From Tumebacillus permanentifrigoris (lineage in GTDB: Bacteria > Bacillota > Bacilli > Tumebacillales > Tumebacillaceae), in the NCBI RefSeq assembly GCF_003148565.1, contig NZ_QGGL01000001.1:429792-493791 (forward strand): a DNA stretch of 64,000 bases. Reading direction: 5' to 3'. Of the stretch, positions 8,510 to 16,798 are shown piece after piece. The notes under the pieces were generated by a model. It searched no databases. It was not told the origin of the DNA and saw only the letters and a program-made list of their open reading frames with translations. How positions within the stretch are numbered: position 1 is the first letter of the stretch; the number at the start of each line of letters is the position of its first letter. The translations under genes and the position numbers were made by a program.

Positions 8510-8950
8510 TTAGTCCTTGAGCGCTTGCATGCGCTTGAGCAAGGATTCAAATTCATTTTTTAGATGATTGAATTCGTCCATCTGGAGATTGCTTTTGCAC
8601 ATCAGTTTTTTCGGGATGTCCTGTGCCTGTGCCTTCAGGTCACGTCCGGCGTCGGTCAGCCCGATCACGACGACGCGCTCGTCGGTACGGGAGCGCTCGC
8701 GTGTGACGAGCCCGCTCTGCTCCAAACGCTTGAGCAACGGGGTAAGTGTGCCCGAATCAAGGTACATGCGCTCACCTAAGTGCTTGACGGTCGCCTCCCC
8801 CTCCTCCCAGAGCACGAGCATCGTGAGGTACTGGGGGTAGGTGAGACCTAGATCGTCCAGCAGCGGGCGGTACAGGCGCGTCATCTCGCGGGAACAGGCG
8901 TAGAGCGCGAAGCAGAGCATGTTGTCTAGTTTGAGGTGCTCGTCTGACAT
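8510..8950 (-). CDS. ohrR: OhrR-type MarR-family organic peroxide sensor
   Basis: A 146-residue winged-helix regulator with the OhrR signature near the N-terminus: LDNMLCFALYACSRE, where Cys13 aligns with the peroxide-sensing cysteine, followed by LGLTYPQYL and the recognition region DSGTLTPLLKRLE. OhrR dimers repress thiol-peroxidase or ohr genes until Cys oxidation releases them. It sits between gpx (17 bases upstream) and the peroxiredoxin-like gene (28 bases downstream). An ACAAT-CTA-ATTGT palindrome lies ahead of gpx, so it probably represses its own operon. Another Cys (about residue 19) and one in KLMCKS could matter for two-Cys chemistry. Confidence 0.92.
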   Translation of the reverse strand: MSDEHLKLDNMLCFALYACSREMTRLYRPLLDDLGLTYPQYLTMLVLWEEGEATVKHLGERMYLDSGTLTPLLKRLEQSGLVTRERSRTDERVVVIGLTDAGRDLKAQAQDIPKKLMCKSNLQMDEFNHLKNEFESLLKRMQALKD

Positions 8951-8967
8951 AGGTGGACTCCTTTTGA

Positions 8968-9447
8968 CTAGGCGAGAAGCTTCTCGATGTCGGCTGCGAT
9001 TTTTGCTGGATCGGTGGTCGGCGCATAGCGTTCGACGACATTGCCTTTTTTATCGACGAGGAACTTGGTGAAGTTCCATTTGACACCGGAAGTGAGGAAG
9101 CCACCCGCGTTTTGGGTCAGGTATTTGAAGACCGGGTTGATGTTCGCGCCCTTGACATCCGATTTCTCGTACAGCGGGAAGTTGACGCCGAAGTTGATCT
9201 GGCAGAATTCCTCGATGTCTCCGCTGTTGCCCGGTTCTTGGCCTGCGAACTGGTTGCTTGGGAAGCCGAGCACGGAGAAGCCGCGCTCTCGGTATTGATC
9301 ATAGAGCGCTTGCAGACCCTTGTATTGCGGGGTGAACCCACACTTGCTGGCGGTGTTGACGATCAGCAGGACTTGGCCTTCGTAATCGGCAAACGACTTG
9401 CTCTCACCGTTGATCAGTTTCGCGGACAGGTTGTACAGTTCGGACAT
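8968..9447 (-). CDS. gpx: Glutathione/thiol peroxidase (GPx family)
   Basis: A 159-residue thioredoxin-fold peroxidase with the GPx motifs: NTASKCGFTPQY with peroxidatic Cys36, FPSNQFAGQEPG with the active-site Gln, and GVKWNFTKFLVD with the Trp-Asn pair. The active site uses Cys, unlike mammalian Sec enzymes. Bacterial members usually take electrons from thioredoxin. It is the first gene of the operon gpx-ohrR-peroxiredoxin-like and lies behind the predicted OhrR operator. It acts in the cytoplasm on lipid or organic hydroperoxides. Confidence 0.95.
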   Translation of the reverse strand: MSELYNLSAKLINGESKSFADYEGQVLLIVNTASKCGFTPQYKGLQALYDQYRERGFSVLGFPSNQFAGQEPGNSGDIEEFCQINFGVNFPLYEKSDVKGANINPVFKYLTQNAGGFLTSGVKWNFTKFLVDKKGNVVERYAPTTDPAKIAADIEKLLA

Positions 9448-9489
9448 CGAGGATCAGCCTCCAAATGGTTTTGTGTTATTTGATTGCAC

Positions 9490-9502
9490 ACAATCTAATT
9501 GT
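9490..9502. promoter_or_regulatory. Predicted OhrR operator
   Basis: ACAAT-CTA-ATTGT is a perfect inverted repeat in the context CACACAATCTAATTGTTTG. It resembles the Bacillus OhrR box core (ACAATTNAATTGT). It lies 43 bases ahead of the gpx start, in the promoter position of the operon that encodes OhrR. Confidence 0.6.
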
Positions 9503-9611
9503 TTGTATCTTAGCATGAAACATGCACACAAAACTGTGATGCTCCTAACATTTCCTCGTGTCCTCTCCCCTCCTCCTGTGCAGACTAGTGGAGGAAAGGG
9601 AGGGATTGCGC

Positions 9612-10007
9612 ATGAACACACCCAAGGAACAAGCGATTCTCGCCTACTTTAGATCTCCGCATGACGCGCAGGTGGCGGCCGAGCGGGTACAGCATGAGTT
9701 GGATATTGAGGATGTTCAGGTTGACAAGTTCAGCATGGTGCCTGGCAATGGCACGGAGATGTTGCGCAACCCGATCCAAGGCGACTTTGGCAGCCACGGA
9801 AACCTCGTCGAGGGCGGCGAAGGCATCTCTCGTGATGTCGGCGCCGCACTCGGTGCAGACCCTGCCGTCTCCGGGATGTCGGATGGATTTGACTCGGAGG
9901 ATGGCCTGATGATGTCCGGCCGCAACTACCTCGTCACCATCGTCTCCCCGATCGAGCAGCTTGAAGCCTGCCTGAAAATCGTCAACGAATGCGGTGGCAC
10001 CCACTAA
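9612..10007 (+). CDS. Uncharacterised 131-aa soluble protein
   Basis: A soluble acidic protein opening MNTPKEQAILAYFRSPHDAQVA, with a ferredoxin-like feel (beta-alpha-beta start, DAQVAAERVQHEL) and a Gly/Asp-rich centre, ending with TIVSPIEQLEACLKIVNECGG. The start follows AAAGGGAGGG. This pattern (a YFRSPHDAQ- or SFDSRADAE-type start, then a Gly-rich loop, then a second strand-helix) resembles small stress-type proteins of Bacillota with general-stress 17M-like domains. That link is weak. It is divergent from gpx and ends at a shared terminator with purA. Confidence 0.75.
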   Translation: MNTPKEQAILAYFRSPHDAQVAAERVQHELDIEDVQVDKFSMVPGNGTEMLRNPIQGDFGSHGNLVEGGEGISRDVGAALGADPAVSGMSDGFDSEDGLMMSGRNYLVTIVSPIEQLEACLKIVNECGGTH

Positions 10008-10032
10008 GCCTACACACAGCCCGCCTTGCAAA

Positions 10033-10066
10033 AAAAGACCGTGCCCTCGAAGGGACACGGTCTTTT
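10033..10066. terminator. Bidirectional terminator between the 131-aa gene and purA
   Basis: AAAAGACCGTG pairs with CACGGTCTTTT around a CCCT/AGGG inner stem, with A-run and T-run on opposite sides. It can end both converging transcripts. Confidence 0.85.
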
Positions 10067-10096
10067 CTCATGAGCTGAGTTGTGGGTCTGCTCGTC

Positions 10097-11380
10097 TTAG
10101 TACAGGTCAACGACCGGGATCGTCTGTTCGCGGCCAGGGCCGACGGAGAGGATCGCGAGGTTGACGCCGGTGACTTCTTCGAGCTTGCGGATGTAGGCTT
10201 TCGCAGTTTCCGGGAGCTCTTCATACGAGCGCACGCCCGAGATGTCTTCCTTCCAACCTGGCAGCGTTTCGTAGATCGGCTCACAAGCTGCCAGCACTTT
10301 GAAGGAGGTCGGGAACTCACGCAGGGTTTCCCCGTTGTAGTTGTAGCCGACGCAGACTTTCAGTTCGTCCAGACCCGTCAGGATGTCGATGCGGGTCAGC
10401 GCCATGCCGTCCAGACCGGACACGCGGCGTGCGTGGCGAACGACCAGCGCATCGAACCAGCCGCAACGACGCGGGCGGCCCGTGGTGGTGCCGAACTCGC
10501 GGCCTTGGGTACGGATGAACTCGCCGGTTTCATCGAGCAATTCGGTCGGGAACGGACCGTCGCCGACGCGGGTGCTGTACGCCTTCACGACGCCGATGAC
10601 TTTGTCGATCTTGGTCGGGCCGACGCCAGAACCGATCGTCACGCCGCCTGCAACCGGGTTCGAAGAGGTGACGTAAGGGTAGGTGCCTTGGTCGATGTCA
10701 AGCATGGACGCCTGCGCACCTTCAAACAAAATGTCGGTGCCTTTGTCGATTTCATCGTTCAGGACGACCGACGTGTCGGTGATGTAGGAACGCAGTTGTT
10801 CTGCATAGCCAAGGTATTCGTTGTAGATCGCGTCGAATTCAAACGCTTCGGCGCCGTAGAGTTTGACGAGCAGGTCGTTTTTCAACGCGAGGTTGCGCTT
10901 GAGGATCGTCGCGAACTCTTCTGCGTCGAGCAGGTCGACCATGCGGATGCCGATGCGTGCTGCTTTGTCCATGTACGCCGGGCCGATGCCTTTTTTCGTG
11001 GTGCCGATCTTCGCATCGCCCTTGCTTTCTTCCTCCAGCTCATCGAGCTTGAGGTGGTACGGGAGCACGATGTGCGCGCGGTCGGAGATCCGCAGACCTT
11101 CGGTGGACACGCCTTTGTCCTTCAGGTAGGTCAGTTCAGCGACGAGCGCTTTCGGGCTGACGACCATCCCGTTGCCGATTACGCAAAGCTTCTCCGGGTA
11201 GAAGATCCCCGACGGAATCAGGTGCAGCTTGTACTCGATGCCTTCGATCCAGATCGTGTGGCCTGCATTGTTGCCGCCTTGGTAACGCGCGACAACTCCT
11301 GCTTTCTCTGCCAAGTAGTCCGTAATTTTGCCTTTCCCTTCGTCGCCCCATTGGGTGCCGACAACAACAACCGTTGCCAT
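10097..11380 (-). CDS. purA: Adenylosuccinate synthetase
   Basis: A 427-residue enzyme that joins IMP and aspartate with GTP hydrolysis in the first committed step to AMP. Motifs: [11 protein letters not shown] at residues 8-18 (P-loop-like, catalytic Asp and Lys), NNAGHTI with catalytic His41, and the [12 protein letters not shown] and [11 protein letters not shown] regions. The length is standard. The start ATG 11380 follows GGAGGTG. A strong promoter and a PurR-type operator lie upstream, so it is probably transcribed alone and repressed when purines are plentiful. Confidence 0.98.
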   Translation of the reverse strand: MATVVVVGTQWGDEGKGKITDYLAEKAGVVARYQGGNNAGHTIWIEGIEYKLHLIPSGIFYPEKLCVIGNGMVVSPKALVAELTYLKDKGVSTEGLRISDRAHIVLPYHLKLDELEEESKGDAKIGTTKKGIGPAYMDKAARIGIRMVDLLDAEEFATILKRNLALKNDLLVKLYGAEAFEFDAIYNEYLGYAEQLRSYITDTSVVLNDEIDKGTDILFEGAQASMLDIDQGTYPYVTSSNPVAGGVTIGSGVGPTKIDKVIGVVKAYSTRVGDGPFPTELLDETGEFIRTQGREFGTTTGRPRRCGWFDALVVRHARRVSGLDGMALTRIDILTGLDELKVCVGYNYNGETLREFPTSFKVLAACEPIYETLPGWKEDISGVRSYEELPETAKAYIRKLEEVTGVNLAILSVGPGREQTIPVVDLY

Positions 11381-11450
11381 ATCGACAACACCTCCAACAT
11401 TTATATACCCAACACAAGTTGGGGTTACTCTCAAATCGGAAACAAGTAAA

Positions 11451-11479
11451 AGTGTAGCAAGGATCGTCTGGAATGTCAA
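11451..11479 (-). promoter_or_regulatory. Predicted purA promoter
   Basis: On the minus strand TTGACA (11474-11479) and TACACT (11451-11456) are 17 bases apart. The implied leader is about 65 bases and carries a small CCCAAC/GTTGGG hairpin at 11408-11423. Confidence 0.75.
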
Positions 11480-11484
11480 TGCAA

Positions 11485-11527
11485 ACCACGAACAAATTCA
11501 GGACATCTCGTCTGAAATGTTCGTGTT
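11485..11527. promoter_or_regulatory. Predicted PurR operator (two inverted PurBoxes)
   Basis: CGAACAAA on the plus strand (from 11489) and CGAACATT on the minus strand (11516-11523) form inverted PurBox-like arms with about 17 bases between them. This is the arrangement known for Bacillus PurR (consensus AWWWCCGAACWWT). The left flanks of both arms deviate from consensus. It sits just upstream of the purA -35, as in Bacillus. Confidence 0.5.
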
Positions 11528-11568
11528 TATGAAAGAGTGGCGGGGATGAGGTTTTTTAATGCTCAAGT

Positions 11569-11600
11569 AAAAAAGGCTCCCACAGATGTGGGAACCTTTT
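11569..11600 (-). terminator. Terminator of the rplI-lonC-dnaB operon
   Basis: GGNTCCCACA/TGTGGGANCC stem flanked by A and T runs, directly after the last gene of the operon. It could also work on the plus strand. Confidence 0.75.
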
Positions 11601-11601
11601 T

Positions 11602-12378
11602 TTAGTATGAATTGAGCAGGAAGTCACTGCGATAGTACCAGAGTACGTGCGGGTTCTCGACGATGCCAGCATAGTCGCCCAGCCTCGCGTGGTAGAGCTC
11701 CCAATTCGGGGTCTCCTCCGGGCGGTCATACTGAGCGAGATCGATCACTGGCGGGCCAAACCACCACGGCTTCACGACGAGGAACGCCGGGCCTCGGTCA
11801 TACGCAGAGACGTTGTGGCGGACGATGTCCGGCACGTTGTGTACATACCCGATCTTGCCCCACGCCAAGATACAGAGTGTGACCAGCGCCGTGCCCGTCC
11901 ACAGCATGACCCGTTGCCATGTCGTGAAAAAAGGCGGCGGATCGACGTCGTCTCCCGCTGCCTCTTCGTGCTGTGTACGGTCGTCGTCTAGACGGGCCTG
12001 CTTCTCGGCCCACGATACATCAGGAATTCGTACAGCGTCCGTTACAGCCGACGTAGCCGTCGCCTCGGCCCTCGCCAGTTGAATCTCCTGTAGAGCCGGG
12101 TGATCCTCTAAGGGATGCTCCGTGGCAGGTTCCGCAAGTTCCACGACAGGTTCAGGTTCTCTAACAGGTTCCACGACGGGTTCCCTAGCAGGTTCCGCGA
12201 CAGGCTCTGTAAAAGTGGTCGCAGCCAGTTCAGCTTTGGGTTCGACGGAGGCACCACGGACTGCGCTCGCTTGCTTTGCTTTTTTCTTCCGATTGCGATT
12301 GTGCGTGTCTTTGCGGCTGGGCAGGATCATGCCTTCGTGCCAATCGTTGTTGTCAAAGCGTTGGCGGTCGTCACTCAT
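11602..12378 (-). CDS. Single-span membrane protein with Pro/Glu repeat region, coupled to dnaB
   Basis: A 258-residue protein of unknown function. Residues 1-45 are basic (RNRKKKAKQ). Residues 58-90 form a low-complexity EPV/EPA repeat (EPVAEPAREPVVEPVREPEP), then an acidic stretch. One membrane helix lies at about 157-175 (RVMLWTGTALVTLCILAW), followed by a conserved-looking 80-residue outer domain rich in Trp and Tyr (WWFGPPVIDLAQYD, HARLGDYAG). Its ATG overlaps the dnaB stop (ATGA), so it is co-translated with the replicative helicase. The topology suggests an N-terminus inside and the C-terminal domain outside. No family was recognised. Confidence 0.8.
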   Translation of the reverse strand: MSDDRQRFDNNDWHEGMILPSRKDTHNRNRKKKAKQASAVRGASVEPKAELAATTFTEPVAEPAREPVVEPVREPEPVVELAEPATEHPLEDHPALQEIQLARAEATATSAVTDAVRIPDVSWAEKQARLDDDRTQHEEAAGDDVDPPPFFTTWQRVMLWTGTALVTLCILAWGKIGYVHNVPDIVRHNVSAYDRGPAFLVVKPWWFGPPVIDLAQYDRPEETPNWELYHARLGDYAGIVENPHVLWYYRSDFLLNSY

Positions 12379-13715
12379 GCTCCAGGCGCCCTTTCCAGTG
12401 AGACGAATTTGTTGAAGTTTTTCAAGAACACCAGCTCCACCGTCCCTGTCGGCCCAGAACGTTGCTTGGCGATGATGAACTCTACGATGTTTTTCCGCTC
12501 GGTTTCCGGGTTGTAGTAATCGTCACGGTACAGAAAGGAAACAATATCGGCATCTTGCTCGATCGAACCGGATTCCCGCAAGTCGGACATCATCGGACGC
12601 TTGTCCTGACGCGACTCGACGGAACGCGACAGCTGTGACAACGCGATGACCGTCGTGTCCAATTCACGGGCGATCAGTTTCAACGTCCGCGAGATCTCTG
12701 AGACTTCCTGCTGACGATTGTCTGTGCGGCCGTTCCCTGAGATCAGCTGCAAGTAGTCGATCAGCACCATCCCAAGCCCATGCTCCGCTTTCAGACGGCG
12801 GCACTTCGCCCGGATGTCTGTCACCGTGATCCCCGGCGTATCGTCGATAAAAATCGGCGCTTCCGATAGCGTACCAACCGCCATCGTCAGCTTCGGCCAG
12901 TCATCCTCATCCAAGAACCCGGAACGCATCCGGCCCGCGTCGATGTTCGCCTCTGCGCACAACATCCGCTGAACCAACTGTTCCTTGCCCATCTCCAGCG
13001 AGAAGATCGCGACCGTCTGGTTGGAGCGCACCGCGACATTTTGGGCAACGTTCAAAGCGAACGCGGTCTTGCCAACCGCTGGACGGGCGGCGAGGATGAT
13101 CAAGTCGGAGCGTTGGAATCCGTTCGTCATCTTGTCGAGGTCAGGATAGCCCGACGAGATGCCGGTCACCCCGCCTTTGTTGCTGTACAAAAATTCGATC
13201 CGCTCAAACGTGTTGAGCAAAACGTCCTTGATCGGCGTGAAGCCCTTGTTGATACTCCCGGCGTGGGAGATCTCCATGATCTTCTTTTCCGCGTCGGAGA
13301 TCATCTCGTTGACATCGCCACCTTGGTACCCGGTGGAGGCGATTTTGGTCGCGGTGTTGATCAGTCGGCGCAGGACCGACTTTTCCTTCACAATCGACGC
13401 GTAGTGGTCGACGTTGGCTGCTGTCGGAACGCTGTTCGCTAAATTGGCGAGGTACGCGACCCCGCCAATTTCTTCGATATGTCCGCTGTCCGCAAGCGTT
13501 TTCGACACCGTGACGATGTCGACTGGCTCGCCGGATTCAGCGATGGTCAGGATCGCTTCGTAGATCATCTGGTGCGACTTCCGGTAGAAGTCAGGCACCT
13601 GCAAAATCTCCGAAACGGTGACCATCGCGTCAGCCTCTAACATGACAGCGCCAAGCACCGCCTGCTCCGCCTCGATATGCTGGGGAGGGACTCGTTCCAT
13701 CAATTCCTCTGTCAT
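12375..13715 (-). CDS. dnaB: Replicative DNA helicase DnaB/DnaC
   Basis: A 446-residue hexameric helicase that unwinds DNA at the fork (named dnaC in Bacillus). The N-terminal primase-interacting domain is at about 1-110 (PPQHIEAEQAVLGAV) and the RecA-like ATPase carries Walker A ARPAVGKTAFALN, Walker B VLIDYLQLI and the arginine-finger region. No intein interrupts it. The start MTEELMERVPP at 13715 has AGGAGG upstream. It follows lonC by about 50 bases in the order rplI-lonC-dnaB, familiar from Bacillota origins. Confidence 0.98.
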   Translation of the reverse strand: MTEELMERVPPQHIEAEQAVLGAVMLEADAMVTVSEILQVPDFYRKSHQMIYEAILTIAESGEPVDIVTVSKTLADSGHIEEIGGVAYLANLANSVPTAANVDHYASIVKEKSVLRRLINTATKIASTGYQGGDVNEMISDAEKKIMEISHAGSINKGFTPIKDVLLNTFERIEFLYSNKGGVTGISSGYPDLDKMTNGFQRSDLIILAARPAVGKTAFALNVAQNVAVRSNQTVAIFSLEMGKEQLVQRMLCAEANIDAGRMRSGFLDEDDWPKLTMAVGTLSEAPIFIDDTPGITVTDIRAKCRRLKAEHGLGMVLIDYLQLISGNGRTDNRQQEVSEISRTLKLIARELDTTVIALSQLSRSVESRQDKRPMMSDLRESGSIEQDADIVSFLYRDDYYNPETERKNIVEFIIAKQRSGPTGTVELVFLKNFNKFVSLERAPGA

Positions 13716-13768
13716 CCGAACTCCTCCTGCTCTCTCTGGCATCGCAAGCTATTTTTCAAATCCAAAAG

Positions 13769-15715
13769 CTAGCTCGCAATAATTGTCTCGCCCGCTTCGG
13801 CAAAAACCAAGGCGAGCACTTCGTCGATCGTCTGCACACAGTGTACCTCGACATCCGTCAAGTCACCCGGCACATCACGGCGGTTGTCATACGGCACCAA
13901 GACACGGGATACACCCGCCTGACGCGCACCGAAGATCTTTTCAAAAACGCCGCCGACCGGCTTGACCTTGCCTTGGATCGACACTTCGCCGGTGATTGCG
14001 AGGTTTTGCGGAATCGCTTTCCCGGTCAAGGCCGAGTAGATCGCCATCGTGATCGCCACACCTGCTGACGGGCCGTCGATCCGACCGCCACCGACGACGT
14101 TGACGTGGATGTCATAATCCTGCAAGTCTTTGCCGGTGATCCGACGCAGGACGGCTGCGGCGTTGAACACCGAGTCCTTCGCCATCGAGCCGGCTGTGTC
14201 GTTGAACCGCATCCGACCCTTGCCCGCTTCGCTGGCTTGGTACGCGACCGCCTCAATCTCCAAAACGGAGCCGAGGAATCCCGCCACACCGAGGCCGTAG
14301 ATCTTGCCAACTTCCGACTGCACGGTTTCACGATCCTTCACGTAGGGCACCATGCGGTTCATACGCAACACTTCATCGATGTCCTTCGCAGAGATTTCCA
14401 CCTCGTCCTCTGCCGTGCCGCCGGAACGGTAAACCGCCAGACCATGAGCGTCCGCGAGCAGGTTGACCGCTTTTCGACCTTCGATGGTGTACCGAGCGAT
14501 CGTTTTCGCAACAGCCGCGTCGAGCCGAACATGCAAACGCTCCGCCGCTTCCATCACGATCGTTTCGACTTGCTCTGGGATCAACGGTTCAAAAAAGATC
14601 TCCGCACAGCGCGAACGCAAGGCCGGGTTGATCTCCGACGGATCGCGAGTGGTCGCGCCGATCAGCACAAAGTCTGCCGGTGCGCCCTCTTCAAACAATT
14701 TCTTGATGTACTTCGGAACGTTCGTATCATCCGGGTCATAGTACGGCGAATCGAACGAGACGCGCTTGTCCTCCAGCACCTTCAACAATTTGTTCTGGAG
14801 CATCGCATCGAGTTCACCGATCTCGTCGATGAACAGAATCCCGCCATGCGCTTCGGTGACGAGACCTGGCTTCGGCTCTGGTGTTGCCGAGTCTGCAAAG
14901 TCGCGGCGTGCGCCTTGGTAGATCGGGTCATGCACAGAACCCAGCAACGGGTTGGTGATGTCGCGCGGGTCCCAACGCAACGTGGTGCCGTCGACTTCGA
15001 TAAAAGGAGCAGTAGCTTCAAACGGAGTCGAAGCCAGTCGTGCTGCTTCCTGCAGGGCAATCCGGGCAGCGGTGGTCTTGCCGACCCCCGGCGGTCCGTA
15101 GATGATGATGTGCTGCGGGAACGGGCTCGCCAGTTTGGAGAGCAGGGCGCGCTTGGACTGTTCCTGTCCGACGATCTGGCTCATCTCTTGCGGGCGAACC
15201 GCTTCGAACATCGACTTGGACAGCTTGACCGTCTCGAGCTTTTCGAGGCGCGCATACTTTTTGAGCGTTTGCGCGTTTTCCGGGCCTGCCTGTTCCTTGA
15301 TCAGTTGTTGACGAATTTCCTTCAGGTACTCGTCATGCTTTTCTTGCATGCGGTCGTTGACTTTGCGCTCGATGTCTTCCTCGACGCTTTTGCGTGCGAT
15401 GAAATCAGCCAACGCTTCCTCGACCTCGTTGAGAATCTCGGGGATGCGCTCGGGGCTCGGGCGCTCCTCAAGTCCAGGGTTTTCAAAGACGATCCGTTGC
15501 AAAGCCAGCACGCGGTCCTCGACGTTGCTCGAACGCATCAGGCTCAAGCTGTCGAGCTTCCCGGCGCGCAGCACCAGCTTGTCCGGTCCATGAATACTGC
15601 TCAAAACCCCGAACAGAGCGGTAACCTGACGACGGACCGCATCCTCGTTCTCCAACTTTTCATGAAGTTTGCTGCCGGGAATTCGGTTGAGTTTCGTAAG
15701 CAGTTTTTTGATCAT
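13769..15715 (-). CDS. lonC: LonC-type ATP-dependent protease (spore-former Lon)
   Basis: A 648-residue Lon-family protease of the type confined to endospore formers. It has a 170-residue N-terminal helical region unlike the LonA substrate domain, an AAA+ module with Walker A IYGPPGVGKTT (about 206-216) and Walker B ILFIDEIGELD, and a C-terminal S16 protease domain with Ser550 (DGPSAG) and Lys593 (GGVFEK), 43 residues apart as in other Lon proteases. The start at 15715 lies seven bases after rplI with GGAG inside the rplI end. A TTG 18 bases upstream lacks a site. Its exact role in sporulation is not established. Confidence 0.9.
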   Translation of the reverse strand: MIKKLLTKLNRIPGSKLHEKLENEDAVRRQVTALFGVLSSIHGPDKLVLRAGKLDSLSLMRSSNVEDRVLALQRIVFENPGLEERPSPERIPEILNEVEEALADFIARKSVEEDIERKVNDRMQEKHDEYLKEIRQQLIKEQAGPENAQTLKKYARLEKLETVKLSKSMFEAVRPQEMSQIVGQEQSKRALLSKLASPFPQHIIIYGPPGVGKTTAARIALQEAARLASTPFEATAPFIEVDGTTLRWDPRDITNPLLGSVHDPIYQGARRDFADSATPEPKPGLVTEAHGGILFIDEIGELDAMLQNKLLKVLEDKRVSFDSPYYDPDDTNVPKYIKKLFEEGAPADFVLIGATTRDPSEINPALRSRCAEIFFEPLIPEQVETIVMEAAERLHVRLDAAVAKTIARYTIEGRKAVNLLADAHGLAVYRSGGTAEDEVEISAKDIDEVLRMNRMVPYVKDRETVQSEVGKIYGLGVAGFLGSVLEIEAVAYQASEAGKGRMRFNDTAGSMAKDSVFNAAAVLRRITGKDLQDYDIHVNVVGGGRIDGPSAGVAITMAIYSALTGKAIPQNLAITGEVSIQGKVKPVGGVFEKIFGARQAGVSRVLVPYDNRRDVPGDLTDVEVHCVQTIDEVLALVFAEAGETIIAS

Positions 15716-15722
15716 AGGTGTT

Positions 15723-16169
15723 TTACTCCGCAACTACCTGTACGCGCAATTCGGCGGACACTTCCGGGTGCAATTTGACGGTCACCACGGTGGTGCCAAG
15801 CGATTTGATCGCGTCATCCAGGAGAATTTTTCTCTTATCAAGGGTGATTTTCGCTTGTTCCTTCAAGCCATCTGCGATCTGCTTGGAAGAGACAGCACCG
15901 AATACACGGCCGCCTTCGCCCGACTTGGTTTTGATCGTGATCGTCAAGTCTTTGAACTTGTCGGCCAATTCCTTCGCATCGGTGAGAACTTGTGCCGCAC
16001 GGCGCTTATCACCTTCGGCAGCGATTTTTTGCTTGTTGAGGTTGTCGGCCGTCGCTTCAACAGCCAGACCTTTACTGAAAAGGAAGTTGTTCGCGTAACC
16101 CGTCGAGACTTCCTTGATTTCGCCTTTTTTACCTTGGCCTTTTACGTCTTGTACGAAAATAACTTTCAT
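15723..16169 (-). CDS. rplI: 50S ribosomal protein L9
   Basis: A 148-residue protein with the L9 N-terminal RNA-binding domain ([20 protein letters not shown], then GYANNFL), the long connecting helix at about 45-75, and the C-terminal domain ending in Val/Glu-rich strands. Start ATG 16169 follows GGAGGG. It leads the operon rplI-lonC-dnaB and the coupled membrane protein. L9 binds 23S rRNA and aids translation fidelity. Confidence 0.98.
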   Translation of the reverse strand: MKVIFVQDVKGQGKKGEIKEVSTGYANNFLFSKGLAVEATADNLNKQKIAAEGDKRRAAQVLTDAKELADKFKDLTITIKTKSGEGGRVFGAVSSKQIADGLKEQAKITLDKRKILLDDAIKSLGTTVVTVKLHPEVSAELRVQVVAE

Positions 16170-16366
16170 GTGACAAGCCCTCCATTTCCTGATTGCGGGC
16201 TCGAACAGCATGGGGGTTGGACGAGACTCTTCTGATAGTAGAATAACAGAAAGCCGCGACATTCTCCGTATGGAGTTACTTCCAACCGCCATGTCCCCTG
16301 CTGTTCCTCCGCAAAAAGCGAGTGTTTCATTCCATTGTACACTACAACTAGCAGAAATTACATGAA

Positions 16367-16684
16367 CTAACGCTTCCGTTTCATATGTTCTTGCAGGTCA
16401 CTGAGGTCGCCGTACCATTCCTCAACCTCGTGTCCCAATTCGATGCTGCGTTCGACTTTTTGGACCACAGAACGGTCCAGTTCGTGGAAATCGATCCCCA
16501 GCCGCCTCGCCAATACATAGCTGAACACGACGATGTTGGACAGGAAGTCGAGCAACACGGTTTCGTTGCCTTTTAAAAAACCCCGAAACAGCCCGGCAAC
16601 ATTCTCCAACAACTCGGTTTTGAGCCATTCGATCATCCGAATGTTTTTCGCGATGTCGACGTCGTTACGTTGGAAGTTACGCAT
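16367..16684 (-). CDS. MazG-like family protein
   Basis: A 105-residue all-helical protein ([25 protein letters not shown]...) matching the small MazG-like proteins of Bacillaceae. It lacks the full EExxE/D metal-binding set of true MazG nucleotide pyrophosphohydrolases, so catalysis is doubtful. The start at 16684 follows GGGAGG; an in-frame extension upstream has no ribosome site. It stands alone between the deacetylase and rplI. The C-terminus is basic (EHMKRKR). Confidence 0.8.
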   Translation of the reverse strand: MRNFQRNDVDIAKNIRMIEWLKTELLENVAGLFRGFLKGNETVLLDFLSNIVVFSYVLARRLGIDFHELDRSVVQKVERSIELGHEVEEWYGDLSDLQEHMKRKR

Positions 16685-16758
16685 GGGAAACCTCCCTTTT
16701 GTCAATGGCTTCTGATTCGTAACAACTTCTACATCAGAAAGCTTTGTTCCTGCTGGAG

Positions 16759-16790
16759 AAAAAGGCCCGGACACGCGAGGTGTCCGGGCC
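16759..16790 (-). terminator. Terminator near the deacetylase and MazG-like genes
   Basis: An 11-pair GC stem GGCCCGGACAC/GTGTCCGGGCC with loop GCGAG is followed on the minus strand by five T. It lies between the MazG-like and rplI side and the start of the deacetylase 3' end at 16799. Because of this position it more probably belongs to the deacetylase boundary than to rplI. Confidence 0.6.
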
Positions 16791-16798
16791 CGCGCTGT

